Shown here: positions 31,012 to 40,046 of the stretch, one piece after another
How the letters are laid out: each line of letters starts with the position of its first letter
Position numbering within the stretch: position 1 is the stretch's first letter
Position numbers and translations under genes: made by a program
NCBI GenBank assembly: GCA_023091735.1
Contig: JALKBU010000245.1
Span: 1-56,212, forward strand
Source of the DNA: Trichomonas tenax
Taxonomy: Eukaryota; Parabasalia; Trichomonadida; Trichomonadidae
DNA: 56,212 bases
Direction of reading: 5' to 3'
Notes under the pieces: generated by a model
Databases searched by the model: none
What the model was told of the DNA's origin: nothing
Seen by the model: only the letters and a program-made list of their open reading frames with translations

Positions 31012-32009
31012 TTGAAAAAATAAAATTAAACGTTCACTAAAACAAATTAGTCATCTGAGAACTCTTTTTGAAATAAATTCTGCACTGGCAAAGTGATGTA
31101 TCGCAAGCAATCGCGATTTCATTTTTTGAATTGTGTATCTGAAAATCGAGATTGGTTATGAATATTTTTTAGGTTGCCTCAGATCTTAAAATGCAGCATA
31201 TAGCATAAATTCAAAGAGCCAGCCTCCAAAAAATCGAAAAATGAATAATTTTTTTCATACACCGACAAAAGCCTCACTCCCTGCGACAAAGTTACTAGGA
31301 GAGCTACGTAGATGCATGCCGCATGAGTTCAATTGGTATCTCTCTGGCAATCCGAACAAACTTCCAAATTTGAGCACTTGAAAACAGAATCATCATAAAC
31401 TGTTGTATACATCGTATGTGACAAATGTAAATCATTGTGTAAAATGAGTTTAAGGACTTTATGATTTCAATAAAAAGTTGATTGAGCAAAATTGAAAGAT
31501 AGATGTATCTAACTGAAGCAACATATAGCTTACGTTCATATCTGATATTTGGTATGTGTATGTTGTAATTTTTCAATTTTCAAAATTTCACATGAAAACT
31601 TTAATTATCGTATCATATATTTATTTTCTCTTCGAAAATGATAAGTTTTGAATTGAAAATTCTCAATTTAGACTCAAGAATTATCACATGCCAATGAAGA
31701 TAATTTTGATGTTAATTCTAAATTTGTATAAAAATGAGTTTTTGATCGACACACTTTTGAAAACAAAATGATAATAAGCGACATATTTTGAGTTGAAAGA
31801 AACGTGAGTTTTAACGTGGTCTCTAAATTGAATGCACAAAGAAACTCATTACATAAGAATATGGACCGATATGTAACACCTGAGTTATAGATACTTTTTA
31901 CGAAATAATCAGTTTCAGTGTGCTTTCAATTTTGCCGAGTAAACTTTTTCATTCAAATTTTTTAAAAGTTAACAGCTTTCAATTTTTTGCTTCATTTCTC
32001 ATCTGTTTA
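31012..32009. other. Spacer of 1 kb
   Basis: AT-rich. A minus-strand frame at 31304-31576 has no protein-like features. TCATT near 31992 is a possible initiator for the broken gene that follows. Confidence 0.4.
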
Positions 32010-33829
32010 ATGCTCTCTCTGTTAGTCCTCTCTCGCTTAGGACTAGCATCAACCAGTCGCAACTTTTATGATGGAGAATCTAGCTCTCGAACAATCATAA
32101 TGAATAGATACAAAGACGTTGGCTTAAACTGCGATGACTTTATTTATGAAAGTGAGGAAATACAGACCATTCCAAAAGATAAATCATATTGTACATCTAG
32201 AGAAGCGATATTTGCCTCAAAAGGTAAATGTAACAACAGTTAAAGTGAATGGATATATTATCGAAAAAGATGTCGAGGCAACATCCGATCTTTTCATATT
32301 CGAGAATCCTTTGATAATCAATCCCGAAAATACAATGCTTACATGTGTAGATGAAGTTGATTGCAAAGTCCAATTAATTGACCTTGCTATTTATGGTGGT
32401 GATCCAAATACATTTTATACTCTCCTTGCTCTCACTAAAACAACAGGCCAGCTCGATGCTAAACTTGACACACAGTATTCACTGGTTATGCTCCAATTTT
32501 TTGCCCAAACTGAAGTCGATTATCTGGTCTCGAAAAATGGTCAATTAACGAATAGAGGTCATGAAAAAGCAGATTCGGTATCAGTCTCCCTTTTTTCTGG
32601 TCAAACCGAGGCAAATATCAATATTATTTTCAATCCACCAATACAAGAAGGAAGAGAACAGCCGACGTCAAGCAAAAGGAATGTTAAAGTTGATGCCACT
32701 TGGTTTTTCCCAGAAATCATTGGAAGCGTTCCAAAGGGAGGATTTGCTTACCTGAAAGAAGATTTTGCGAATGAATTGGCTATTCCGGGCTCTGTCACAC
32801 AAAGCAATAGTAGAATGAGGCCTGGAAGACAAATGAAAATAGGGCTGCCTGACTTCAGTCAAACAATAGAAATGATTTATAATAAAACGCAACTCAATGC
32901 GATAAGGTGTTAATTCATAAGGAAAAAATCCAAACGATTCCAAAGGGTAAATCATATTGCATTAATACAAATACTATAATGGGCACAAAGCAAAAAATCA
33001 AAGTAAGAGCTGCTGAAGTGACAACTGTTAATAAATAGAAAAATATAGCGAACCACTGACATTCATGAACCCAGTATTGATCAACACAGATATAGCGCAA
33101 TTGACATGCGTGGATGAAACTGACTGCAAAGTTCAACTTATCTGGCCTATGGTGTTTGATCCTAGCTTTTATAATCCATCATATAATATTGTTGTCTTAT
33201 CGAAAGACAGTGGTCAAGTTAATATGAAGCTCTATTCTAATCATAAATATGCCACTGTAAAAATAAGGAACTCAAACCCCTTCATTGTCACTTCTAATAT
33301 GGATGGTGATGAAAGTACATTCGACAGCACAACATATTTCTTTTATACTGTGGAACTTCACGATGAAAACGAAGAAATTCAATATAGCTTCTCTATCGCC
33401 ATAGATACAGATACATCTACTTCAAAGAAAGCAGCGGCAGATGATGAATGGTTATTCCCATCGCTTATTGGAAAAATACCCACATCTGGCTATTCCTACA
33501 ATGTAAAGGACCTCGAGAAAGAATACAATAAGCCGGAGACTGTCATCCAAGAAAACAATGATATAGACGCAGGTGAAAAGGAAGCTCCTGAAGTGGAAGA
33601 AACTCCTGGACCTCAAGCTGGAGATACCGACCAAAAAGGAAATGAAGGCAAATCTAATTCATTACCTATTGGTGCAATCGCAGGAATCGTTATTGCCATT
33701 ATTAATGTCATTGCCATCATCTGTGTCGCCGTTTTATTTGTTGTTTGCAAGAAATCTGAAAAGGCTTCTTCCTCAAGCAAAGGAAAGAAGAAGGATAACA
33801 GCGGCAGTGGAAGAGGTGTCAACGTTTAA
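32010..33829 (+). pseudogene. Broken two-domain type I membrane surface protein
   Basis: The ATG at 32010 gives a signal peptide (MLSLLVLSRLGLAS). The frame breaks near 32215 at a CAAAAGG run and continues in another frame to a stop at 32913, then again in a third frame to 33829, with further stops around 33037. Two homologous domains are visible. Both hold an IQTIPK-D/G-KSYC start, a LTCVDE-V/T-DCKVQLI block and a W-F/L-FP-E/S-L/I-IG block. The C terminus has a single membrane helix (AIAGIVIAIINVIAIICVAV) and a short Ser/Lys tail typical of trichomonad type I surface proteins. Intact parts preserve the homology, so decay or assembly error is recent. Confidence 0.65.
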
Positions 33830-34267
33830 ACGATTTAAAAATCTCATTTGAATATTTTGGTTCATGCATAAGATACATTGTATATAGAATGATGTCACAA
33901 TAAGTCTTTAAGCTTCATCATGAAGTTCCTTTAAAATAACATTAAAGGATAGTTTATAAATCATTATATTTCGTGTTTAGATAGACGTTATAACCAACTA
34001 AATAGTCATGAATACATAGATTATTGTGAAGAAATTGATTGTAATGAAGAAGAACTTATTGATTGTTGCAATGCATTTAATGAAAAGAATTTGAATAAAG
34101 CAAAACACAACAAAATTAACATTGTGAATCAATTGTATCTAAACTAGGCAAAATGCCACAATGCAGAGTATACGAATTTAGTTAGACAAAATAAAAATTA
34201 AAATTTTATATAATAATCTCGTGAGATCAAAAAAAAACTATATTATATCAAATTAAAAAACAGAAAA
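33830..34267. other. Spacer with a possible coding relic
   Basis: About 65 open codons without an ATG (33950-34147) include HEYIDYCEEIDCNEEELIDC and end at TAG. Possibly the remnant of a DUF3447-type gene, but too short to assign. Confidence 0.3.
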
Positions 34268-36295
34268 TTACTTAGTTGATGTTGTCTCTCTTCTAGGTGA
34301 CACGAAAGGCTTTCCTGTTCCGTTCATGGAGTAGTAAAGCTCGTTGTCTGTTCCATATACGAAAGCAGGCTTTCCAGGCATCTGTGTGACGTGAGAAACA
34401 GGAGCAGCGCCGAGGATTGCTGCTGTCTCTGAGTCCTGGATAGAACCAGTTGTTGTCCTGTATCCCATGCCGCAGCTGAGGCACTTCGTGCACTTTCTTG
34501 CAGCTGCTGCTTCATCGAACTCTTGTGTCATGTTCTTGATGAGTGTCTCTAAGCGTTTGATGTCGTCGACTGAAGCAAACTTTCCGTCGTTGCCCTCCTT
34601 TGCCTGCACCATCTGCACGACGTTGCCGAGGCTGGATTTGAACTTCTCGAACAAGCGCTCAACGAGGGCTCTGTCTGGTCTATCATTGAGATCTCTTGTC
34701 AGCTTCTTCATCTCTTCGTTCATGTTGTTCGCGTTGTCAGTCAACTGCTGCTCGAGCTGTGAAAGGCGCTGCCTGAGCTGTGAAAGAGCTTCGCTCTGGT
34801 CTGGAGAAGCGAGGTCAGGAAGAGGCTGAAGGTTTGACTGTCGTGGAGAGGACTTCGAGGACGATGATGGTGGACGTGGAGCGAAGTCTTCGCCATTGTT
34901 AGAAAGATTCTGGTTCGACTGCCCAGAGCCGCCAAAGTTCTGGTTTCCGTTCTGGTTCGAGCCAGAGATGTCCTGGTTTCCGTTTTGGTTGGATCCTGAA
35001 TTCTGATTTGATGCAGCGAGGTTTTGATTTGCACTACTGAGATTCTGGTTTCCTGTCTGGAGGTTATTGTTGGAAGCCTGCTGATTCTGGTTAGATCCTG
35101 AAAGGTTTGATGCGTTAGAATTAGATGCGTTGAGATTTTGATTGTTTGCGAGTCCACTTCCATCCTGGCTCTGTATATTCCCATTGAAGTCACGAGAAGC
35201 GACTGTAGAACCTGATGCTGGAGCTGCGTTTTGAATTGTTGCACTATGGCCTGCAATATTGGATGTGATGTGACTAGCGCTGGCACCAGAACCTGCTCCA
35301 GCACCAGAGAGTGCAGCAAGATTGATATTCTTGAGTTTATCTTGCAAATCACGAAGTTGCTTTTCGAGATTTGACAATGAGCCCTCTGCAGCGTTGAGCC
35401 TCCTTCCGAGCAATCCAACTGTGTTGGCCAAATTGCTATCTGATGGAGCAGCGACTGCAGCAGCTGGAGCACTTGTTGTAGCAGTAGCTGTTGGTGCTGC
35501 AGACTTAGACTCCTCTGAAGAAGATGCAGATGCTGTGGCAGCAACTGGGATGTTGAATTGAGTGTTCTCTAGCGCACGGATGCGATCAGAGTTATCTTTA
35601 ATTTTGTCTTCGTTATTGTTAATCATTTGCTTCAACTCGTTCAACATGCTTGGATCGAAGTTGTTTGTAGAAGAGTTGCTTGGAGCAGCGTTTGTCGTAG
35701 AAACTTGATTATCGTTATTTGATTTAGGTGAAGCAGCACGGGCATCATTGTTGGTAACTTGAGACTGGTTTGAGGAACTTGCTGGGATTTCTGGTATTTT
35801 ACGATTTTCTAATTCTGTGATACGTTTTTCGTGATCTTGAACTGAATCATCTAATTTTTCAACTTTTCCTCCGATTTTTTCCAATTCTGTATTGATTTTA
35901 TCTTCCAAGTCCTTGAGATCTTGGCCTAATTTCGATAACTGAGCTTCAGCACCGTCAATGCGGTCATTTGCATCCTTTAACGATGCCTCTGTACGCTGGT
36001 TAGTATCGTCTATTTGCTTTTGAAGGTCAGAAGCCTTATCATTGATAAGTTTTTGTAAGTCATCAATCTTTGCATCAGCATCAGCCTTGTTATTGTCGAC
36101 TGTTTCACGTAATGACTCGAGTTCTACTTTGTCGGTTTTTGAAGGAAGTGTTTCTAAGATAGAATTGATGCTTTTCTCGTGTTTGCCGATTAAGTCTAAT
36201 ATATCCTCCAGCACATGCTGCAGGGGAGTGATAGACAATGACATTGGGATGAGTCCGCCCGCTTGAATTCTCGTGCGAATATCTTCTTCAGCCAT
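34268..36295 (-). CDS. Coiled-coil protein with QRICH2/C16orf96-like (DUF4795) C-terminal motif
   Basis: 675 residues, ATG at 36295 (MAEEDIRTRIQAGGLIP). Residues about 25-170 are coiled coil. A long Ser/Ala/Asn/Gln-rich linker follows, including NQN-based repeats (SASNQN-, GSNQNGNQ- type). Residues about 495-605 are coiled coil again. The segment ending AAAARKCTKCLSCGMGYRTT matches the AA-x(2)-RK...CLSCDRP signature that closes DUF4795 proteins such as QRICH2, which are sperm-flagellum proteins. A flagellar role is therefore plausible. It is divergent from the gene at 36619, with a 320-bp spacer full of initiator-like copies oriented for this gene. Confidence 0.65.
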   Translation of the reverse strand: MAEEDIRTRIQAGGLIPMSLSITPLQHVLEDILDLIGKHEKSINSILETLPSKTDKVELESLRETVDNNKADADAKIDDLQKLINDKASDLQKQIDDTNQRTEASLKDANDRIDGAEAQLSKLGQDLKDLEDKINTELEKIGGKVEKLDDSVQDHEKRITELENRKIPEIPASSSNQSQVTNNDARAASPKSNNDNQVSTTNAAPSNSSTNNFDPSMLNELKQMINNNEDKIKDNSDRIRALENTQFNIPVAATASASSSEESKSAAPTATATTSAPAAAVAAPSDSNLANTVGLLGRRLNAAEGSLSNLEKQLRDLQDKLKNINLAALSGAGAGSGASASHITSNIAGHSATIQNAAPASGSTVASRDFNGNIQSQDGSGLANNQNLNASNSNASNLSGSNQNQQASNNNLQTGNQNLSSANQNLAASNQNSGSNQNGNQDISGSNQNGNQNFGGSGQSNQNLSNNGEDFAPRPPSSSSKSSPRQSNLQPLPDLASPDQSEALSQLRQRLSQLEQQLTDNANNMNEEMKKLTRDLNDRPDRALVERLFEKFKSSLGNVVQMVQAKEGNDGKFASVDDIKRLETLIKNMTQEFDEAAAARKCTKCLSCGMGYRTTTGSIQDSETAAILGAAPVSHVTQMPGKPAFVYGTDNELYYSMNGTGKPFVSPRRETTSTK

Positions 36296-36320
36296 TTTTG
36301 ATTATAAAATTAGTATTCCC

Positions 36321-36583
36321 TAAAAAGTGCTAATCTCGTTTGTAAAGCCTAAAAACTGACATATTTACATATTTTGGAAAGGTGACATTTGCATTTTTAT
36401 CTGAAAAGTGCATAACCTTAATTCTCGGGAAAGGGAAAAGTGACAATTACTAAAAGTGCCACAAGAATTTTTCTCCAAGATATCGTCTTGAAATGTGACA
36501 TTTTTTGAAAAGTGATAGCTTCAATTTTTCATAGAATTTGGATTAAGCAAATGAAAATATATCTTAATCCAAAAATTGACAAT
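36321..36583 (-). repeat. Array of nine degenerate GAAAAGTGACA motifs
   Basis: Starts near 36322, 36351, 36377, 36403, 36435, 36451, 36490, 36507 and 36571. On the minus strand each reads TGTCACTTTTC or a close variant, which contains the initiator TCAYW. Several are 26-32 bp apart. They face the gene that starts at 36295. Confidence 0.6.
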
Positions 36584-36584
36584 T

Positions 36585-36592
36585 TGCGGTTT
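36585..36592 (+). promoter_or_regulatory. M3 core-promoter motif (TGCGGTTT)
   Basis: It fits the trichomonad M3 consensus and lies 26 bp before the ATG at 36619, supporting that start. The frame is open upstream to a TTG at 36592 but without an ATG. Confidence 0.6.
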
Positions 36593-36618
36593 TGTCGGAG
36601 GTTTTGACACACAAGAAT

Positions 36619-37401
36619 ATGTCGAAGGCCTCTTTGATTGTTCTCGGCATTAAGCGTGCCATGGATAAGGGAAAGGCAGCGTACTCGGACAAGATCTCGA
36701 GATTCAACACCTTTTACACATCAACAATCCTCGAAACGACAACATTCCCGATGAGCAATGCAAACGACTTCCTTGATTACCAAATTGAAGAATGCACGGG
36801 TGCCCTCTCCGCAAAGTTGGGTTCAGAGGAAGCCAACAAAATTAAATCCGTTCTCGAAGTTGTTCGCGAATGCGACACATTAGCTGATGGTCCAGCTGTC
36901 GGTACATCAGTTGTTCAGGCTTACAACAACAATGACGGCAAACTTTTCACCTTCATGTACTCATTCGTTCCAAATCATGCTAAGCAGACAATCACAGCGG
37001 AAAACATCGAACTCTCCTTCAAGATCAAAATTCCAGATAATTTCATTGTCGTTCGTAAATCTAAGACAATCCTGAAGATCTTCAAGAGGTCTTGGGATGA
37101 ATATCAGAAAATCCCACCAGTTGTCTCACACGAAACAATCATCTACTCACTCTCCTTCGCTTTCGCTCCATTCATTTATGGCGTTATGAGTGGTCCAAAC
37201 GAGTGCATTGATGAACTTAAGGCACAGGCTAAGGTTACAACTCAGACAACAGTTTCTGACTACCACCGCATGGTTATCAACCCAATGACAAAGATGAACG
37301 TTATCGTTACAGATCCAGATGTACTCAAACTCATGCCAGCCAAGTTCATCCATGTTAGTGGATACGGCCCAGCTATAAGAGATTATGTCCTTGAAATGTA
37401 A
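36619..37401 (+). CDS. Conserved-looking protein of unknown function
   Basis: 260 residues (MSKASLIVLGIKRAMDKGKA). Codon use is optimised, so it is expressed. The sequence has mixed alpha/beta character, with DFLDYQIEECTGALSAKLGS, then an Ala/Gly-rich GPAVGTSVVQAYNNNDGKLF, then FKIKIPDNFIVVRKSKTILK. It has no signal peptide, and the YSLSFAFAPFIYGVM stretch is only moderately hydrophobic. I do not recognise a family or catalytic motif. The M3 motif at 36585 suggests a regulated or strong core promoter. Confidence 0.75.
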   Translation: MSKASLIVLGIKRAMDKGKAAYSDKISRFNTFYTSTILETTTFPMSNANDFLDYQIEECTGALSAKLGSEEANKIKSVLEVVRECDTLADGPAVGTSVVQAYNNNDGKLFTFMYSFVPNHAKQTITAENIELSFKIKIPDNFIVVRKSKTILKIFKRSWDEYQKIPPVVSHETIIYSLSFAFAPFIYGVMSGPNECIDELKAQAKVTTQTTVSDYHRMVINPMTKMNVIVTDPDVLKLMPAKFIHVSGYGPAIRDYVLEM

Positions 37402-37712
37402 TTCTTTTAGTTTTTTTTATGATCAACTAAAATATTTTTTAACCTCTTTTGTGAAATGCAACTCTTCCTTTCACATTGGCCTTTCCGTAAATCTTATTAA
37501 AATTTAAGTTGCGAATAAATTTAATCAGAAATTTTAAAAATAATTCTAAATTTATTGAGATCCATTTAATTTGATCAATTGAATTTATTTAAATAAAAAA
37601 ATCTATTATCATATTGTTTTTATTAATTTATTAAAATCGATGAATTTTGATATTTAGTTCAGAAATCAAGGAGATATTAAAAAAAAATGTAATTATTTTT
37701 GATTTTCCATAC

Positions 37713-38720
37713 ATGAAATTATTTAATTTTTGGATGGAAATTCTTTCTTTTATTGACAAAGCATTTATTTCCATTCTCATTCAGTCATCGGCAGCCGTTA
37801 TATATGCATGTGGAATGACTATTGGCGCCATATTTCCAAGTTCTCTCTTCAATAGTCATTTATCTCCATCAGATAAAGAAGAGCAACAAGAAATCACAAC
37901 GAATCAGACGTTTTTGATGCTTCTATTATCATCAATTGTACTCCTTTTGATATTCTACTTCAAAAATTATGTTTTGCTAATTCTCAAATGTTTATATATT
38001 CTATTAAGCTTTCTTGCATTCTACGCAATTCTTTGGGATTTCGTTAATTACATATACAAATCCAGCTTTACACCATTAATTTGTGGAATTTTAACGACAA
38101 TTAACACAATTAATTGGGTTTACACAGGAAATACTATCGCTACAAATACAGTTGCGTTGGCAATGGCAATTTACGCTATTTCGAAAATCAAAATCACTCG
38201 TATTCAAGTAATTCTTTTGTTTAGCATTGGATTTCTATTACATGATGTATATTGGGTGTTCTTCTCTCATATGGTATTCAAGAAGAGTGTCATGGTTGAA
38301 TCAGCTAAGTCAGCATCAAATTTACCAATGTTAATCTCTTCTTCAACATCAGACAGCAAAAGAATGCTCGGACTCGGTGATATCGTATTACCTGGAATCA
38401 TCCTGAACTTCTTCATTCGCTATGACTATTGTGCGAAAACATCATCATTCTTGTTCGGCACAATTGGATATGTTACGGGCATTATCACTGCGAACATTGC
38501 CTGCAGGATCATGAACTCTGGTCAACCTGCACTGCTATATATTATTCCGTGTGTGCTATTTGGCTCACTTATGCCAATAATTATTAGAAATAAGTTCTTA
38601 GATATATGGACCAAAGGAACTTCAGAGTTTGACTCTATGTCCAATATCCAGAGTGGAGAAAATGTTGATGAAAAGAGCGACACTCCTGAGATTATTGTTG
38701 ATATTGATATTCCTGAGTAA
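37713..38720 (+). CDS. Signal peptide peptidase-like intramembrane aspartyl protease
   Basis: 335 residues from ATG 37713; the frame is open upstream but without ATG. It has about nine hydrophobic segments. Presenilin/SPP motifs are present: the first catalytic Asp178 in LLHDVYWVFFSH, the second Asp223 in MLGLGDIVLPGI, and PAL in QPALLYIIP. DIVLPGIILNFFIRYD is very close to the SPP sequence after the GxGD motif. The usual YD/FD pair is HD here. Such proteases cleave signal peptides and tail anchors in the ER membrane. The C-terminal tail is acidic and lacks the KKxx ER signal of animal SPP. Confidence 0.88.
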   Translation: MKLFNFWMEILSFIDKAFISILIQSSAAVIYACGMTIGAIFPSSLFNSHLSPSDKEEQQEITTNQTFLMLLLSSIVLLLIFYFKNYVLLILKCLYILLSFLAFYAILWDFVNYIYKSSFTPLICGILTTINTINWVYTGNTIATNTVALAMAIYAISKIKITRIQVILLFSIGFLLHDVYWVFFSHMVFKKSVMVESAKSASNLPMLISSSTSDSKRMLGLGDIVLPGIILNFFIRYDYCAKTSSFLFGTIGYVTGIITANIACRIMNSGQPALLYIIPCVLFGSLMPIIIRNKFLDIWTKGTSEFDSMSNIQSGENVDEKSDTPEIIVDIDIPE

Positions 38721-38802
38721 TTAACTCATTATGCGATTTAATTTATAATTGTTATGAATAAATATCTCTCTATTTTACAAAAATAATAACACTCTATTTT
38801 TT

Positions 38803-39759
38803 TCAAGGATGGGCATTAACAAAATCAATCAACATGTCAACGGAAGTGCATTGCTCGATTTGCTTTGCAATTGACTTATCTTCTCTCATCTCGTTTTCGT
38901 AGAAGATGAATATGTGCTTCTTAGGACCAAAGAGCCTGACACCTTTCTCCTTGCTCGAGTTCAAGTACTCGAGCGCGTACTCCTTCCTTGGAAGTTTTCC
39001 TTTTGGATCGAAGCATGTCGGATCTTTGAGAAGTGCTTGAGCAACAGAAACGCCAGCAGCTCCAGTTTCCTCCATGAACTGGCGGGCCTCTTCCACTGTG
39101 TAAATGCCGCCATTCGCAATAACAGGAATGTGAACTGCTTGAACAATATGTTTGATAATTTCATTGTAAACATCAGCTTGTTTATTTCTGTGTTCGGCTC
39201 TTCCATGGACTTGAATAAGTGAAACACCAGCTTCTTCAAGCTTTTTAGTGAAATCTATTGTGATTTGTTCGCTAACTTCACCATTATCATCTATGAAGAT
39301 TCTTATCTTTGCGCAAATTGGGCAATTGACTTCATTATGTAATCTTCTGAACAATTCAAGCGTTTTTTCTCTCTTTTGGCAAGTATCAACGGAGAAATAT
39401 CCATATTCACTCCGACTTGCGATTTTCTGGGTACAGCCGAGGTTAACATCTATGCCATCAGCGTGCTTCGCTAAATCTTTGGCAGCAGCAACAATTAAAT
39501 CTTGATCAGCATTTGATCCAGCGATTTGTGCAATCAATGGGTGATCTTCCTTGCAGGTGTTGAAAAATTTGTTCTGATAACCGCCTCCTTGTGACCATTG
39601 GTGCGCGTTTAACATTCCTGTCCAGCAAACATTGACGCCGTGGTTTCTCATCAATATTCTCCACGAGAGATCGCTTATTTCGGCCATTGGTGCCAAACAT
39701 ATCGGATTATCTCCAAACTTTTTCCACCAATCCCAGGCTTTTTTTGAATGAGTTTCCAT
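38803..39759 (-). CDS. DUS1: tRNA-dihydrouridine synthase, Dus1 type
   Basis: 318 residues from ATG 39759 (METHSKKAW); an ATG at 39816 is in frame, but between the two lies AAAAGTGACAG, a promoter-like motif. The FMN-binding TIM barrel shows PICLAPMAEISDLSWR, QIAGSNADQDL, DVNLGCTQKIA with the active-site Cys, SEYGYF, CAKIRIF, VHGRAEHR, IPVIANGGI and AAGVSVAQALLKDP. Dus1 reduces uridine 16/17 in the tRNA D-loop using NAD(P)H. The Pro of the usual GCPQ is Thr here, and the RG-x-YG segment is RSEYG. Cytosolic; no targeting signal. Confidence 0.9.
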   Translation of the reverse strand: METHSKKAWDWWKKFGDNPICLAPMAEISDLSWRILMRNHGVNVCWTGMLNAHQWSQGGGYQNKFFNTCKEDHPLIAQIAGSNADQDLIVAAAKDLAKHADGIDVNLGCTQKIASRSEYGYFSVDTCQKREKTLELFRRLHNEVNCPICAKIRIFIDDNGEVSEQITIDFTKKLEEAGVSLIQVHGRAEHRNKQADVYNEIIKHIVQAVHIPVIANGGIYTVEEARQFMEETGAAGVSVAQALLKDPTCFDPKGKLPRKEYALEYLNSSKEKGVRLFGPKKHIFIFYENEMREDKSIAKQIEQCTSVDMLIDFVNAHP

Positions 39760-39900
39760 CGACTTGAAATCTGTCACTTTTATTAAAATTTTAAAATTAA
39801 ATTCCTTTCCTTTCATTAAATTTCAACACAGCATCATATATTTCTGAATAGATTTTCATTTTCATAACAAAATAATCAAAATACCCAAAATGATGGGAAT

Positions 39901-40046
39901 TTATACATGACAAAAAGTGAAACAGTCGATATGATTATTATATATTCATAATAAAAAAAGATTGTTAATATATAATTTACATGCCAAAATTTAATTTTAC
40001 ATGTCAGTAAAAAGATTTTAGAAAAAAGAACGTTTTTTATATTAAA
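39901..40046 (+). promoter_or_regulatory. Promoter region of the HYDIN-like gene with ACATG motifs
   Basis: Contains ACATGACAAAAAGTGAAAC near 39905, TTTACATGCCA near 39978 and TTTTACATGTCA near 39996, 50-140 bp before the ATG. The same two motif types pair up in the element at 17495-17890 and before the gene at 9123. Confidence 0.4.

Noticed and set aside
34741..35544. 267-codon frame overlapping the QRICH2-like gene
   Set aside because: Shadow of the low-complexity Asn/Gln/Ser coding region in another frame; composition is His/Gln/Leu repeats.
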